A stretch of 64,000 bases of DNA, taken from the NCBI GenBank assembly GCA_030833445.1, contig JAURHD010000007.1:1-64000 (forward strand), read 5' to 3'. The notes beneath the pieces were generated by a model. The model ran no database searches, was not told the origin of the DNA, and saw only the letters and a list, made by a program, of their open reading frames with translations. This document shows, in pieces, positions 29,571 to 37,801 of the stretch (the first letter of the stretch is position 1; each line of letters opens with the position of its first letter). This DNA is from Cephaloticoccus sp. Its GTDB lineage: Bacteria; Verrucomicrobiota; Verrucomicrobiia; Opitutales; Opitutaceae. The translations under genes were made by a program, and so were the position numbers.

Positions 29571-31493
29571 CTATTGGCTTGTTGCCAATTGCTGGCGTAA
29601 ACGCTGGGCAGTGATGTTACTTGGGTCAAGACGCAAGCTATAGTCTACCGCCGCACGAGCCTGCGCCATCCCAGCTGGCTGCAGACTGAGGTGATACCCT
29701 TGATAGAACCAGACCCAGGAACTGGCCGGAGATAGCAAGATGGCTTCAATCATATCGGCCCCGGAATTTAACCATTTGCCTTGCATATCATTAGCTACCG
29801 CCCGTCGAACCCAAAACTCCGGCACTACCTTGCTAATATTCAAGGCATGATCCGCATAACCGGCGGCTTCCTTTCCTAATTCGGCTGATTTCTCTGGCTC
29901 AATGTGCGACCACAATGCTGTGGCCCAAGCGCGGTCAGCCCAAGCTTGGCCGTTCTGAGGATTCATGGCACATGCCCGGGCAAGGTTGGAGTGGACCTCG
30001 ACCAATGTGGAACGGTAAATCGCCTCACCGGAGTCGTATTGCCATAATTTATCGAGCGACTGACGCGATGCATAACGGAGCGACTCGGCCTGATAAAACG
30101 GATAAATGCCAAACCAAGCACCTGCAATTACACCTAAAGCCAATGCCACCTTCGCTGATCCCGTCAACCAGTGGAGACGGACAGCAGGAGTCGGAACGCT
30201 TGGCCACCGATACTGCACCCAAAGCGCCGCCAAAATGGCGAAGATCATTCCCAATGCGGGAATTTTAAAATGAAAGTCCACAAACAACTGTAATGAGAAT
30301 GCCAGGAGCCCCACCGCAACGGCCGTCCAAAGCCCCGGGTCAGCCAGCACACCGGGCTCTGATGCGATGACTTCCGATTCCGCAGTGCGGATCCGCCGCC
30401 GCAACGATACCCATATCAAACTCGCGACCAGACCAAAACTAAGTGCAAACCCGACTAAGCCATAATCGCTCAGTGTATTCAGATAATCGTTATGCGACCA
30501 TTGAGGTTCCATTTGGTATATCGCCGGCCGGTATTTTTCGAAAAGCATATTGTAGCTGCCACCGCCACTTCCAAACCAAAGATGCTCTTGGAAAATCTGC
30601 CACGCTCCCCGCCACATGATCGGTCGGGTCCATTCGCCTGATTCCGCAGGCATACTGTTAATTCGAGCGGCGACCAACGGACTGGCGACATAGAGGATCC
30701 AACCCAGCGCAATTATCGCAACGGACACTGCGGCCATCCCAGCCAGCCGTAACCACCAACGTCCACCTCTGACAAATAGCGGCCAAATCATCAATGCCAC
30801 TGCAAATCCCAACCACCCTCCCCGACTCACGGTCAGCACCAAGCCGAAGCAACAACAGAGTCCAAGATATCCAAAGATGATGCGTTGCACGGCTGAAGCG
30901 CGACGACGGAAAGCAAGAAACCCTATGGCGGGGATGATCAGGAGGTAAAACGCCGCCAAACTATTGGGGATGCCAAAAGGGCCACTGGATCGACCAATGA
31001 ATTGATCACTCTGCACCCGACCGAGCATCAACCAGTCAGGATGCTCAAACTTTTGGTAGGCCGCCAATAGGGTGGCCACAAAGGCCAATGCACTGATGCA
31101 AGCCAACAGGCTCATACGGGTTCGCCGATGCGTGATATCATTCAATACCACCCAAAATGTGACAGCGATATTAGCCCACAAAATCCAATCATACCATCCC
31201 AGCCACCTTACGGGCGATATCCAGTAAACGTTTGCCGCGGCGTAGAGAAGGAATGGCAAACAGAACCAGCCAGCAGAATGAAACCGGTTACCGTTGTCCG
31301 ACCAACGACGTGCAGCGAGATGCACGGCCAAAGTCGAAGCCGTCAGCATACTGGTGATCAACATCGTCTCCGGGCGATAACCACCCAGGCAAATTGTGGT
31401 CCAGGCCAAGTTGACTCCAATCATTACCACCAAGATCCATTCTATCACTAAGCCGCTTCCTTTTGTGGTGGTTCGCACAGGTCTCACACTCAT
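29571..31493 (-). CDS. O-antigen ligase/polymerase-like membrane protein with TPR tail
   Basis: 640 residues. About eleven to twelve membrane helices, with the Wzy_C/O-antigen ligase motif GGGSYNMLFEKYRP and WSHNDYLNTLSDYG near residues 315-345, where the His is a conserved loop residue of this family. After a membrane helix near 450, the C-terminal 180 residues form TPR-like helices. Members polymerise or ligate polysaccharide chains at the inner membrane; others glycosylate proteins. No glycosyltransferase genes are in the window. It probably starts the operon with the FecR and cyclase genes. Confidence 0.85.
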   Translation of the reverse strand: MSVRPVRTTTKGSGLVIEWILVVMIGVNLAWTTICLGGYRPETMLITSMLTASTLAVHLAARRWSDNGNRFHSAGWFCLPFLLYAAANVYWISPVRWLGWYDWILWANIAVTFWVVLNDITHRRTRMSLLACISALAFVATLLAAYQKFEHPDWLMLGRVQSDQFIGRSSGPFGIPNSLAAFYLLIIPAIGFLAFRRRASAVQRIIFGYLGLCCCFGLVLTVSRGGWLGFAVALMIWPLFVRGGRWWLRLAGMAAVSVAIIALGWILYVASPLVAARINSMPAESGEWTRPIMWRGAWQIFQEHLWFGSGGGSYNMLFEKYRPAIYQMEPQWSHNDYLNTLSDYGLVGFALSFGLVASLIWVSLRRRIRTAESEVIASEPGVLADPGLWTAVAVGLLAFSLQLFVDFHFKIPALGMIFAILAALWVQYRWPSVPTPAVRLHWLTGSAKVALALGVIAGAWFGIYPFYQAESLRYASRQSLDKLWQYDSGEAIYRSTLVEVHSNLARACAMNPQNGQAWADRAWATALWSHIEPEKSAELGKEAAGYADHALNISKVVPEFWVRRAVANDMQGKWLNSGADMIEAILLSPASSWVWFYQGYHLSLQPAGMAQARAAVDYSLRLDPSNITAQRLRQQLATSQ

Positions 31494-31557
31494 GGTTCAA
31501 ACTTCAACCCATGAGTTCGGCGACAATATTTCCGCACCCAAATTCATCCGGGTCAGG

Positions 31558-31592
31558 AAATAAAAACGCCGCCCCGGCAATGGGGCGGCGTT
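31558..31592 (-). terminator. Terminator of glnA
   Basis: Perfect 11-base arms (31565-31575 and 31582-31592), very GC-rich, followed on the minus strand by TTTTATTT. It lies about 25 bases past glnA and separates it from the next minus-strand gene. Confidence 0.9.
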
Positions 31593-31615
31593 GAAATCTG
31601 TGATTGCTAACCGTC

Positions 31616-32650
31616 TTAGGCAGTCGGAACCGTCAGGATCGTCTTGAGAATCCGGCCGGCGACGAGATACGGATCGGCCGCGGAGTTCGGACGACGGTCT
31701 TCCAAGTAACCCTTGTAACCGCTGTTGACGAAACTGTGCGGGATACGGACCGAAGCACCACGGTCGGCAAGTCCATAGCTGAACTTGTCGATCGACTGAG
31801 TCTCGTGCAGACCGGTGAGGCGCAGATGGTTGTCCGGACCGTAAACCGCGATATGCTCGTCGAGGTGCTTGCTGAAAGCAGCCATGAGCTTCTCGAAGTA
31901 TTCCTTGCCACCAGTGTCACGCATATAAGTGGTTGAGAAGTTGGCATGCATACCGGAACCGTTCCAATCCAAGGGCTGGTTGAAGGGACCGCGGATCGGC
32001 TTGCACTGCCACTCGATGTCCAAGCCGTAGGTCTCGGCCAAACGGGCCAAGAGATAGCGGGCTACCCACATCTGGTCGGCGGCTTTCTTGGAGCCCTTAC
32101 CGAAGATCTGGAATTCCCACTGACCCATGGCGACCTCAGCATTGATGCCTTCGAGGTTAATTCCGGCATCCAAGCAGATGTCGATGTGCTTTTCGACGAT
32201 CTCACGGGCAATGCTGCCAACATTTTTGTAGCCCACGCCGGTGTAATAAGGACCCTGCGGTGCGGGGAAGCCGCCCTTCGGAAATCCGAGAGGCGCGCCA
32301 TCTTCGTAAAAGAAGTATTCCTGCTCAAAACCGAACCACGCGCCTTCATCGTCGGGAATGGTCGCCCGCGAGTTGGAAGGATGCGGAGTCTTGCCGTCCG
32401 GCATCATGACTTCGCACATCACCAAAACACCGTTCTTACGGGTGCTATCGGGATAAACCGCGACTGGCATGAGCAAACAATCCGAACTCTTGCCCTCGGC
32501 CTGTTGGGTCGAGCTTCCGTCGAAGCCCCACATGGGCAGTTCTTCGAGCTTCGGGAAGCTAGCGAATTCCTTGATTTGAGTTTTGCTACGCAGGCTGGCC
32601 AATGGGGTGTAGCCATCGAGCCAGATGTATTCTAATTTGAATTTTGCCAT
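31616..32650 (-). CDS. glnA: Glutamine synthetase, type II (eukaryote-like)
   Basis: 344 residues, far shorter than the roughly 470 of bacterial type I, and matching the GSII type common in eukaryotes and some bacteria. It starts KLEYIWLDGY, has the WGFDGSSTQQ substrate loop near 42-51, FGFEQEYFFYE (here WFGFEQEYFFYED), NGSGMHANFSTT and a C-terminal RPNSAADPYLV. It makes glutamine from glutamate, ammonia and ATP. It lacks the adenylylation-site region of type I enzymes. The upstream interval shows no obvious sigma-54 promoter. Confidence 0.96.
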   Translation of the reverse strand: MAKFKLEYIWLDGYTPLASLRSKTQIKEFASFPKLEELPMWGFDGSSTQQAEGKSSDCLLMPVAVYPDSTRKNGVLVMCEVMMPDGKTPHPSNSRATIPDDEGAWFGFEQEYFFYEDGAPLGFPKGGFPAPQGPYYTGVGYKNVGSIAREIVEKHIDICLDAGINLEGINAEVAMGQWEFQIFGKGSKKAADQMWVARYLLARLAETYGLDIEWQCKPIRGPFNQPLDWNGSGMHANFSTTYMRDTGGKEYFEKLMAAFSKHLDEHIAVYGPDNHLRLTGLHETQSIDKFSYGLADRGASVRIPHSFVNSGYKGYLEDRRPNSAADPYLVAGRILKTILTVPTA

Positions 32651-32896
32651 ATCGGTTAGGTTGTTATTGCAGGGTTTGTGATACAGACGCCTCTGGGCTC
32701 ACGATGAGAAAGGCCAGAAAACGAAATGTAAAATCACAATTAGAAAGCACCTTATATGCCAGCAGTCGCAAGAAATCTGTCATGTCCAAATTTAAAATCC
32801 TAAAATACGCCAAGTCATTGAATTTCAACATAAAGCCAGCTCAAACTCACGCTTGCACGAGGTCCATTACTCCTCATTTTCATCCCTCAGCGAATC

Positions 32897-33316
32897 ATGC
32901 CTGACATCAAAGACACCAAGCGCGCACTGGTTCGTATCGGCTACGATGGGACCGTGCACAAAACCTTTCGGGGGTCCGATAAGGAAAGTCGCTTTGCCAA
33001 CGAAGTCCGAGTATTGCGGCATTTGGAGGCCAAGGGATGCGATTTCGTCCCGCGACTGCTGAAAAGTGACGCTAAACAACTGCAAATCGTGACCACCAGC
33101 TGTGGTTCTCGCGTGGACCACATAGGTGAGGAAAGGCTGAAGTCACTATTCGCCGAGTTAGAGGCCTACGGAATACGTCATGACGATCCGTTTGTGAGGA
33201 ATGTCACCTATCGGGTGGCCGATGGACGGTTTTGTCTGATTGATTTTGAGCATGCTACTTTTCTGGAAGAACCAGCCGATGGAGCAGCGTCGCAACCAGA
33301 AGGTCAGGCTTCATGA
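32897..33316 (+). CDS. Compact kinase-like protein
   Basis: 139 residues with a minimal protein-kinase-like layout: a probable ATP-binding lysine K22 (VHKTF), a partner glutamate E36 (FANEVRVL), catalytic HDDPFVRN (His95, Asp97, Asn102) and a DFE metal motif at 116-118 in place of DFG. It is about half the length of a normal kinase, lacking a glycine loop and the substrate-binding C-lobe helices. It overlaps the PP2C gene by four bases (ATGA), so kinase and phosphatase are coupled. It could be a small protein kinase, an aminoglycoside-kinase-like enzyme or a sugar/lipid kinase; the fold call is an inference. Confidence 0.65.
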   Translation: MPDIKDTKRALVRIGYDGTVHKTFRGSDKESRFANEVRVLRHLEAKGCDFVPRLLKSDAKQLQIVTTSCGSRVDHIGEERLKSLFAELEAYGIRHDDPFVRNVTYRVADGRFCLIDFEHATFLEEPADGAASQPEGQAS

Positions 33317-34182
33317 GCACCCTGAACAATGGTTCATCGTCCCCTGCTCCATACCTGCACTGGTCCGGGCAGACCAATCGCGGCAAGGTTCGTCCCAACA
33401 ATGAAGATGCCTTTCTCGGCCTGCGCTTTGATGGCCACGATGTCAGTTATCTCGGCAGTTCCGGCGCAGCGTCCGTGCAAAATGCCGATTTTGTATTTGC
33501 GGTCAGTGACGGTATGGGCGGGGCCCAGTCCGGGGAATTTGCCAGCCGGATAACGATTGAAAAACTCTCCCACTGGTTGCCCAAAAGTTTCCAAGTATCC
33601 GCCTTGGGTGTTACCTCCGATCATACCGACCTGCTTCGGGAAGTTTTCGACGCGATCCATGCCGAGTTACTCAAACTGGGCCGCAGTTACGAAGAATGCC
33701 GCGATATGGGCACCACCCTGAGCCTTTGCTGGTTTACGCCGGAGCGAGCCTTCTTCGGCCACATTGGTGACAGTCGAATCTATCACCTGCCCAAGGCCGG
33801 TGGCATGCGCCAATTAAGCCATGATCACACTTACGCCGGCTGGCTCAGACGCTCAGGAAAGATAAATGAACGTGAAGCTCGTTCCCATCCAATGCGCCAC
33901 GCATTGAATCAAGCTCTGGGAGCTGGTCGCCAGTTTATTGAGCCTCAGTTTGGCGCCGTGGTCTATGAGCCGGGCGACCGTTTTCTACTCTGCTCCGACG
34001 GATTGATCGATGGTCTCTGGGATCACCACCTGGATGAATTCGGCCATTCCGTGAATGATACCACCGCTGCTCAACGACTGATCACCGAATCATTGGAACG
34101 TTCTGGTCGCGATAATCTGACGGCAGTGGTCGTGGAAACGAACACGGCCCCAAGCCAGACGTCACTCAACACTGCCTCATGA
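33313..34182 (+). CDS. PP2C-family Ser/Thr phosphatase
   Basis: 289 residues with all main PP2C motifs: NNEDAF near 29-34, VSDGMGG near 64-70, GHIGDSRIYHL near 152, SDGLIDGLWD near 231 and RDNLTAVVVE near 269. These residues bind two metal ions and remove phosphate from Ser/Thr. No membrane or sensor domain is seen, so it is cytoplasmic. Its coupling to the compact kinase suggests the two act on the same target, which is not evident here. Confidence 0.93.
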   Translation: MSTLNNGSSSPAPYLHWSGQTNRGKVRPNNEDAFLGLRFDGHDVSYLGSSGAASVQNADFVFAVSDGMGGAQSGEFASRITIEKLSHWLPKSFQVSALGVTSDHTDLLREVFDAIHAELLKLGRSYEECRDMGTTLSLCWFTPERAFFGHIGDSRIYHLPKAGGMRQLSHDHTYAGWLRRSGKINEREARSHPMRHALNQALGAGRQFIEPQFGAVVYEPGDRFLLCSDGLIDGLWDHHLDEFGHSVNDTTAAQRLITESLERSGRDNLTAVVVETNTAPSQTSLNTAS

Positions 34183-34183
34183 T

Positions 34184-34543
34184 ATGCCCAAAATCTTTGT
34201 CTACGGCACATTGAAACGCGGCGGCAGCAACCATCATTACCTGCAGGATCAGACTTACATAGCGGACGCTCAAACTGTGCCCGGCTATACCTTGTATCAA
34301 CCGGCTGATTATCCCGGATTGGTTCCGGCGGCTAATGACTCAGCAGGTGTGACGGGTGAAGTCTGGGAAATCACCCTGGAGTGCCTGCAAGCTGTTGACG
34401 CGCTGGAAGGGACGACCGAAGGGCTCTATGCCCGTAAACATATTTTATTGGCTCCACCCCACGATAGTTTCCAAGTGGAAACGTATTACTACCTGCCACC
34501 TATTGCAGGCTACCCCCATTTAGGTTCGACCTGGCCGGTCTGA
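34184..34543 (+). CDS. Gamma-glutamylcyclotransferase-like protein (AIG2/GGCT fold)
   Basis: 119 residues beginning FVYGTLKRGGSNHHYL, the substrate loop of this fold, with the catalytic-type Glu in DALEGTTEG near residue 86. Relatives cleave gamma-glutamyl amines or peptides into 5-oxoproline, but many have unknown substrates. It starts two bases after the PP2C gene and probably shares its transcript. Confidence 0.88.
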   Translation: MPKIFVYGTLKRGGSNHHYLQDQTYIADAQTVPGYTLYQPADYPGLVPAANDSAGVTGEVWEITLECLQAVDALEGTTEGLYARKHILLAPPHDSFQVETYYYLPPIAGYPHLGSTWPV

Positions 34544-34550
34544 TCGCGAC

Positions 34551-34928
34551 TCAGGTCTTCTTGAGGTGTTTTTTGGGGATCTGTTTAACCGTGGCAAATT
34601 TGGCGCGAAACAACTCATCCATCGCTTTGAGGCTCGCGGCCGGGATGCGTTTTACCAAGTCGTCGAGTGCCGGGAACTCCACCCTATCCTCCCGATCTTC
34701 TTCTTCAGGCGGCGGCAAGGTGACTCTGAACTCAAACGGTTCTTCCTGATAAACTGCATCTTCGCCTTCACTCGGGCCCACCGGGGCTTGATCGTCTTCA
34801 TCGGAAACCACCGGAGACGGAATGAGCTCTGGTTCAGTTTCCTCTTCCGTCTCGTCTACTGCAACTACCGGGGCGGGAATCTGCGCAAGCCGGTCGCGGA
34901 TGCCGGACTCCAAACGGTCAATCAGTCC
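34551..34928 (-). CDS. dnaX: Tau-specific C-terminal extension of DnaX (-1 frame)
   Basis: An open frame of 125 codons in the -1 frame relative to dnaX. It begins directly at the A10 tract near the dnaX stop, so the join gives [15 protein letters not shown] and onward. The extension is acidic in the middle (runs of Glu/Asp) and ends with a basic helical part ([20 protein letters not shown], then KKHLKKT), fitting a flexible linker plus a small binding domain as expected of tau. Its only independent start is a TTG at 34913 without Shine-Dalgarno support, so a separate gene is unlikely. Predicted tau length is about 510 residues. A sequencing indel in the homopolymer is the alternative. Confidence 0.68.
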   Translation of the reverse strand, partial: GLIDRLESGIRDRLAQIPAPVVAVDETEEETEPELIPSPVVSDEDDQAPVGPSEGEDAVYQEEPFEFRVTLPPPEEEDREDRVEFPALDDLVKRIPAASLKAMDELFRAKFATVKQIPKKHLKKT

Positions 34929-36082
34929 TTTTTTTTTTCGCCGTCGGCACCAGCATTTTCCGGCAGCGATTCCGCCAAGGCAGACAGCTCCTTGATCAAG
35001 GAATCTATTGCCCGCGAACGACTGGCCTCAACGGCCTTCAGTAGGGTAACCTCGAAATTTATTTTTTCCGCCAGTCCCAGTTTCACGCCACCCTCGCCTT
35101 CCCGCAGGGCATCGAGCATCCGCGTAGCCTGCTCGGTAGTCATGGGAATCTCGCCCAATCGTTTTGTGTGACCGCCCTGCGCAATCGCATCCAGCAACGC
35201 CGTCCGCACATGGGCCTGCAAATCGGAGAGCATCCGCACCAAATCGCGGCCAGCGGCATCGCATTCGTCCACTATCGCCACGATTTGTTTGTGATCCCCT
35301 GCCGCCATCGCCCCGGCCAAAGCCTCGATCTTGCTTTGGGCGACCAATCCAAACACATCCAGCACATCTGGCTCGGAAATTTCGCCACCACAAAATGAAA
35401 TCATCTGGTCGAGAATGGACTGGGCATCCCGCAGTCCGCCGTCGGCCATGCGTGCAATACAGGCCAGGGCATCGCTCGAGACCTTGATCTTCTCCTCCTT
35501 GGCAATTTGCTGCAGCCGGCCCACAATCAGCTCGGTGGGTATCGGCTTGAGGTCAAAGCGCTGACAGCGGGAAATCACCGTCAGTGGCATTTTTTGCGGA
35601 TCCGTGGTCGCAAAGACAAACTTCACATGCGGCGGCGGCTCTTCGAGGGTTTTCAGCAGGGCGTTGAATGAACCCGGTGAGAGCATGTGCACCTCATCGA
35701 TGATGTAGATTTTGAATTTGGCTGAGGCCGGGGCATAGCCCACCGAGTCGAGGATGGCTTCGCGGATCTTGTCCACCTGCGTATTACTGGCGGCGTCAAA
35801 CTCGATCACATCCAGATGTGATCCATCCGCAATGGATTGGCAGACCGGGTCATTGACATCGAAATCTGCGTTTGGCCCATCAGTGCAATTGAGCGCCTTG
35901 GCAAAAATACGCGCCGTCGTGGTTTTGCCCGTGCCGCGGGGGCCGACAAACAGGTAGGCATGTGCAATTCGGTCGCGGCTGATGGCATTCTTCAAGGTCC
36001 GCACCACGTGATCCTGCCCGACAACGTCGGCAAACGTCTGGGGACGCCATTTGCGGGCAATGACTTGATAGGCGATCGGCAC
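34922..36082 (-). CDS. dnaX: DNA polymerase III subunit gamma/tau
   Basis: 386 residues in the zero frame from a GTG start. It has the clamp-loader ATPase: Walker [10 protein letters not shown] (47-55), DEVH Walker B near 129, and the sensor motif TTDPQKMP near 167, plus the collar domain to about 365. The family zinc module normally has four cysteines; here I see two (LNC and VCQSI). The frame ends just after the A10 tract, close to the length of a gamma form, with the tau extension in the -1 frame. It loads the sliding clamp and ties polymerase to helicase. The SRP RNA gene lies just upstream. Confidence 0.95.
   Translation of the reverse strand: MPIAYQVIARKWRPQTFADVVGQDHVVRTLKNAISRDRIAHAYLFVGPRGTGKTTTARIFAKALNCTDGPNADFDVNDPVCQSIADGSHLDVIEFDAASNTQVDKIREAILDSVGYAPASAKFKIYIIDEVHMLSPGSFNALLKTLEEPPPHVKFVFATTDPQKMPLTVISRCQRFDLKPIPTELIVGRLQQIAKEEKIKVSSDALACIARMADGGLRDAQSILDQMISFCGGEISEPDVLDVFGLVAQSKIEALAGAMAAGDHKQIVAIVDECDAAGRDLVRMLSDLQAHVRTALLDAIAQGGHTKRLGEIPMTTEQATRMLDALREGEGGVKLGLAEKINFEVTLLKAVEASRSRAIDSLIKELSALAESLPENAGADGEKKKD
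34928..34938 (-). promoter_or_regulatory. dnaX: Recoding site in dnaX (A10 tract with A AAA AAG)
   Basis: On the minus strand the codons read GAA AAA AAA AAG GAC TGA. The final seven bases of the tract plus G make A AAA AAG in the same phase as the known E. coli dnaX -1 slippery heptamer. GGACT at 34928-34924 can pair with AGTCC at 34909-34905, a short hairpin. The ten-A run is also long enough for transcriptional slippage, as known for Thermus dnaX. Confidence 0.7.
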
Positions 36083-36134
36083 GATGGACTTAGCAGAATT
36101 CCGAAATCAAATAGGGCAAAGCGAAAATAAAAGT

Positions 36135-36230
36135 GGCCAGGCACTCCACGGCACTGGGAGAACGTCGTTACCGTTGCTACCTTCCGGTCCTGGCGGAGTT
36201 CACGCGCCTGCCCATGCATGGCACCTGGCC
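36135..36230 (-). ncRNA. ffs: Signal recognition particle RNA (small bacterial type)
   Basis: About 96 bases on the minus strand closing with GGCCAGG/CCTGGCC ends. It carries the diagnostic apical loop: CCAGGACCGGAAGGTAGCA, the Ffh-binding GGAAG tetraloop and its internal loops. A T-rich stretch (CTTTTATTTT) follows as a probable terminator. The gene sits just upstream of dnaX, a neighbour pairing also seen in other bacteria. The exact ends are set by the outer stem only. Confidence 0.93.
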
Positions 36231-36331
36231 GAGGCGGACCGTAGGTGCCCAGCCAGCGCATTCAACTGCAAATTGAATTATATCTTGGATTCACGCGCCA
36301 ATCCTGGCCGATCGAGATCAAAATTACCCGG

Positions 36332-36784
36332 TTATGACTCGGGCGGTGCATTATCCAGAACTCCCGGGGGAGGCGGTGGAAGCCGTCCTCCTTCAGGATT
36401 ACGGCCGGGCCGATCTCGCCGCCACCGTTCACGCATTTCTCTCTTCAATTCGTCGAGTTTGATCACCTGGGCCGGGGTCAGGACCTTGGCAATCTGCTCA
36501 TTCATGTTTTCCGCTACGGCCACGGTTTCCTTAAAACCGCTGCTGCGCAATCGTCGCAGTTCCGCCTCGGTCGCGGCCACAATGGGACGGATTTTCTCCA
36601 GTTGTTCCGTCGTCAGTTCCAATCGATCGGAAAATCGATGCAACAGCATCGGCGTAAATTTATCCATCGCCGAAGGCCGAAAATCGTGACTGCGCGCGAC
36701 TCGCAGGGAAATAAATCCGCCAAAGACCGCACCGGCCAAAAACACCCCCAGAAAGGCCAGAATGACTTTCCAAGGTTTATTCAT
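36332..36784 (-). CDS. Spy/CpxP-like periplasmic sensor protein
   Basis: 150 residues: a membrane anchor or signal at about 7-27, then an alpha-helical periplasmic part with two LTxxQ-type motifs (LTTEQLEKI near 56 and LTPAQVIKL near 102), and a Pro/Arg-rich tail. This pattern matches heavy-metal sensors and Spy-like chaperones. It overlaps the preceding gene by eight bases, and so is the third gene of an ECF sigma operon. It may sense envelope or metal stress and feed it to the sigma factor; that is inferred from context. Confidence 0.8.
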   Translation of the reverse strand: MNKPWKVILAFLGVFLAGAVFGGFISLRVARSHDFRPSAMDKFTPMLLHRFSDRLELTTEQLEKIRPIVAATEAELRRLRSSGFKETVAVAENMNEQIAKVLTPAQVIKLDELKREMRERWRRDRPGRNPEGGRLPPPPPGVLDNAPPES

Positions 36785-37088
36785 AATCGGTCTCTCCTAG
36801 GACAATGCTCGCCGGATCAACTGTCACAAAACTATCCGCCACATGCGTAGGGGTAGATTGGGCGAGCATGGTGTAATTGCTCACCACCCCCAAAACGGCC
36901 AATAGACTGGCCACGCCCACGGCCCGCAGGGCAAATTGCTCGATCAATGAAGGGTTCGCCCGTTTGGCGGTAAATGCGTGGGCGGCAGCGCGGGTCGCAA
37001 ATCCATAAGGTGCCACCGACTCCTGTTCCTCGGAAACCTGCCGGGCAGCCTTGATCAGGCGCTGCCATGCCTTATCTGAGCGATTCAT
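36777..37088 (-). CDS. Probable anti-sigma or sigma-associated membrane protein
   Basis: 103 residues: a soluble N-terminus of about 50 residues, one membrane segment near 52-72 and a short outside tail. The ATG overlaps the sigma gene stop (ATGA). It lacks the HxxxCxxC zinc motif of the common ZAS anti-sigma family, so its role rests on position and topology only. Confidence 0.6.
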   Translation of the reverse strand: MNRSDKAWQRLIKAARQVSEEQESVAPYGFATRAAAHAFTAKRANPSLIEQFALRAVGVASLLAVLGVVSNYTMLAQSTPTHVADSFVTVDPASIVLGETDYE

Positions 37089-37675
37089 GATCTTTCCTTT
37101 CTTTCTAGGGATTCAAAGAGTTTGCGCAACTTTCTCCGTGCACGAAATGCACGGACTTTGACCAGCGAGCCGTTCCACCCGGTAATAGCACAGATCTCGG
37201 ATATGGTTTTTTGCTCCAAATCCAACAATCGGATGACCATCTGGTCTTCCGGTTTCAATTGGGCGAGTAATTTATGGACCAGTTCATGCGCCGCCATCGC
37301 TTCATCTGGGGAGACCTCATTCTCGTTGGTCATGACGGCATCGAGGACATCCGCCTCCCCTTCCGAAAGGTCGGCCCAACGAAATTCCGGCCGTCGTTTC
37401 TGGGCACGCAAATGGTCAATGCACGTAGTCACCGCAATACGTGAGACCCAGTGAGGAAACGGCACCGCCCCCTGAAACTGCTCAATCCGGGTGAACATTT
37501 TCATAAAAATTTCCTGAGCGAGGTCCTCCTCGAGGACTCGTCGGGGCAAGTGGGAACGCACGATGCGGATAACCAAAGGGTAGAGTTGGTCGACGAGTTG
37601 CCGCGCGGCTGCTTGGTCACGCTGGCGGACCCGCTCCAAGCATCCGGGCAAGTCAAACGACTCGTCGTCAGGCAT
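37085..37675 (-). CDS. ECF-type RNA polymerase sigma factor
   Basis: 196 residues with sigma-70 region 2 (LAQEIFMKMF, then FPHWVSRIAVTTCIDHLRAQ near 75-94) and region 4 (LKPEDQMVIRLLDLEQKTIS near 139-158, then a helix-turn-helix). No other domain. It heads a three-gene operon with a membrane protein and a Spy-like sensor, resembling envelope or metal stress sigma systems. Its promoter region is the interval shared with leuA; I could not identify a conserved autoregulatory site. Confidence 0.9.
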   Translation of the reverse strand: MPDDESFDLPGCLERVRQRDQAAARQLVDQLYPLVIRIVRSHLPRRVLEEDLAQEIFMKMFTRIEQFQGAVPFPHWVSRIAVTTCIDHLRAQKRRPEFRWADLSEGEADVLDAVMTNENEVSPDEAMAAHELVHKLLAQLKPEDQMVIRLLDLEQKTISEICAITGWNGSLVKVRAFRARRKLRKLFESLERKERS

Positions 37676-37801
37676 ATGGCAATAGAATCAGTATCATACA
37701 CATCTGACAAGACGCGGGCCGACGGTCGCGGTTACATCCAATCGGATGACATTGACCTGACTTGACGAATCAGCCTGGGCAACTCTAGCTTGCTGCCGTT
37801 G

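Noticed and set aside
32651-32896. Small gene or sigma-54 promoter between glnA and the kinase
   Set aside because: The open frames are short and unstructured, and no TGGCAC-N5-TTGC pattern is present.
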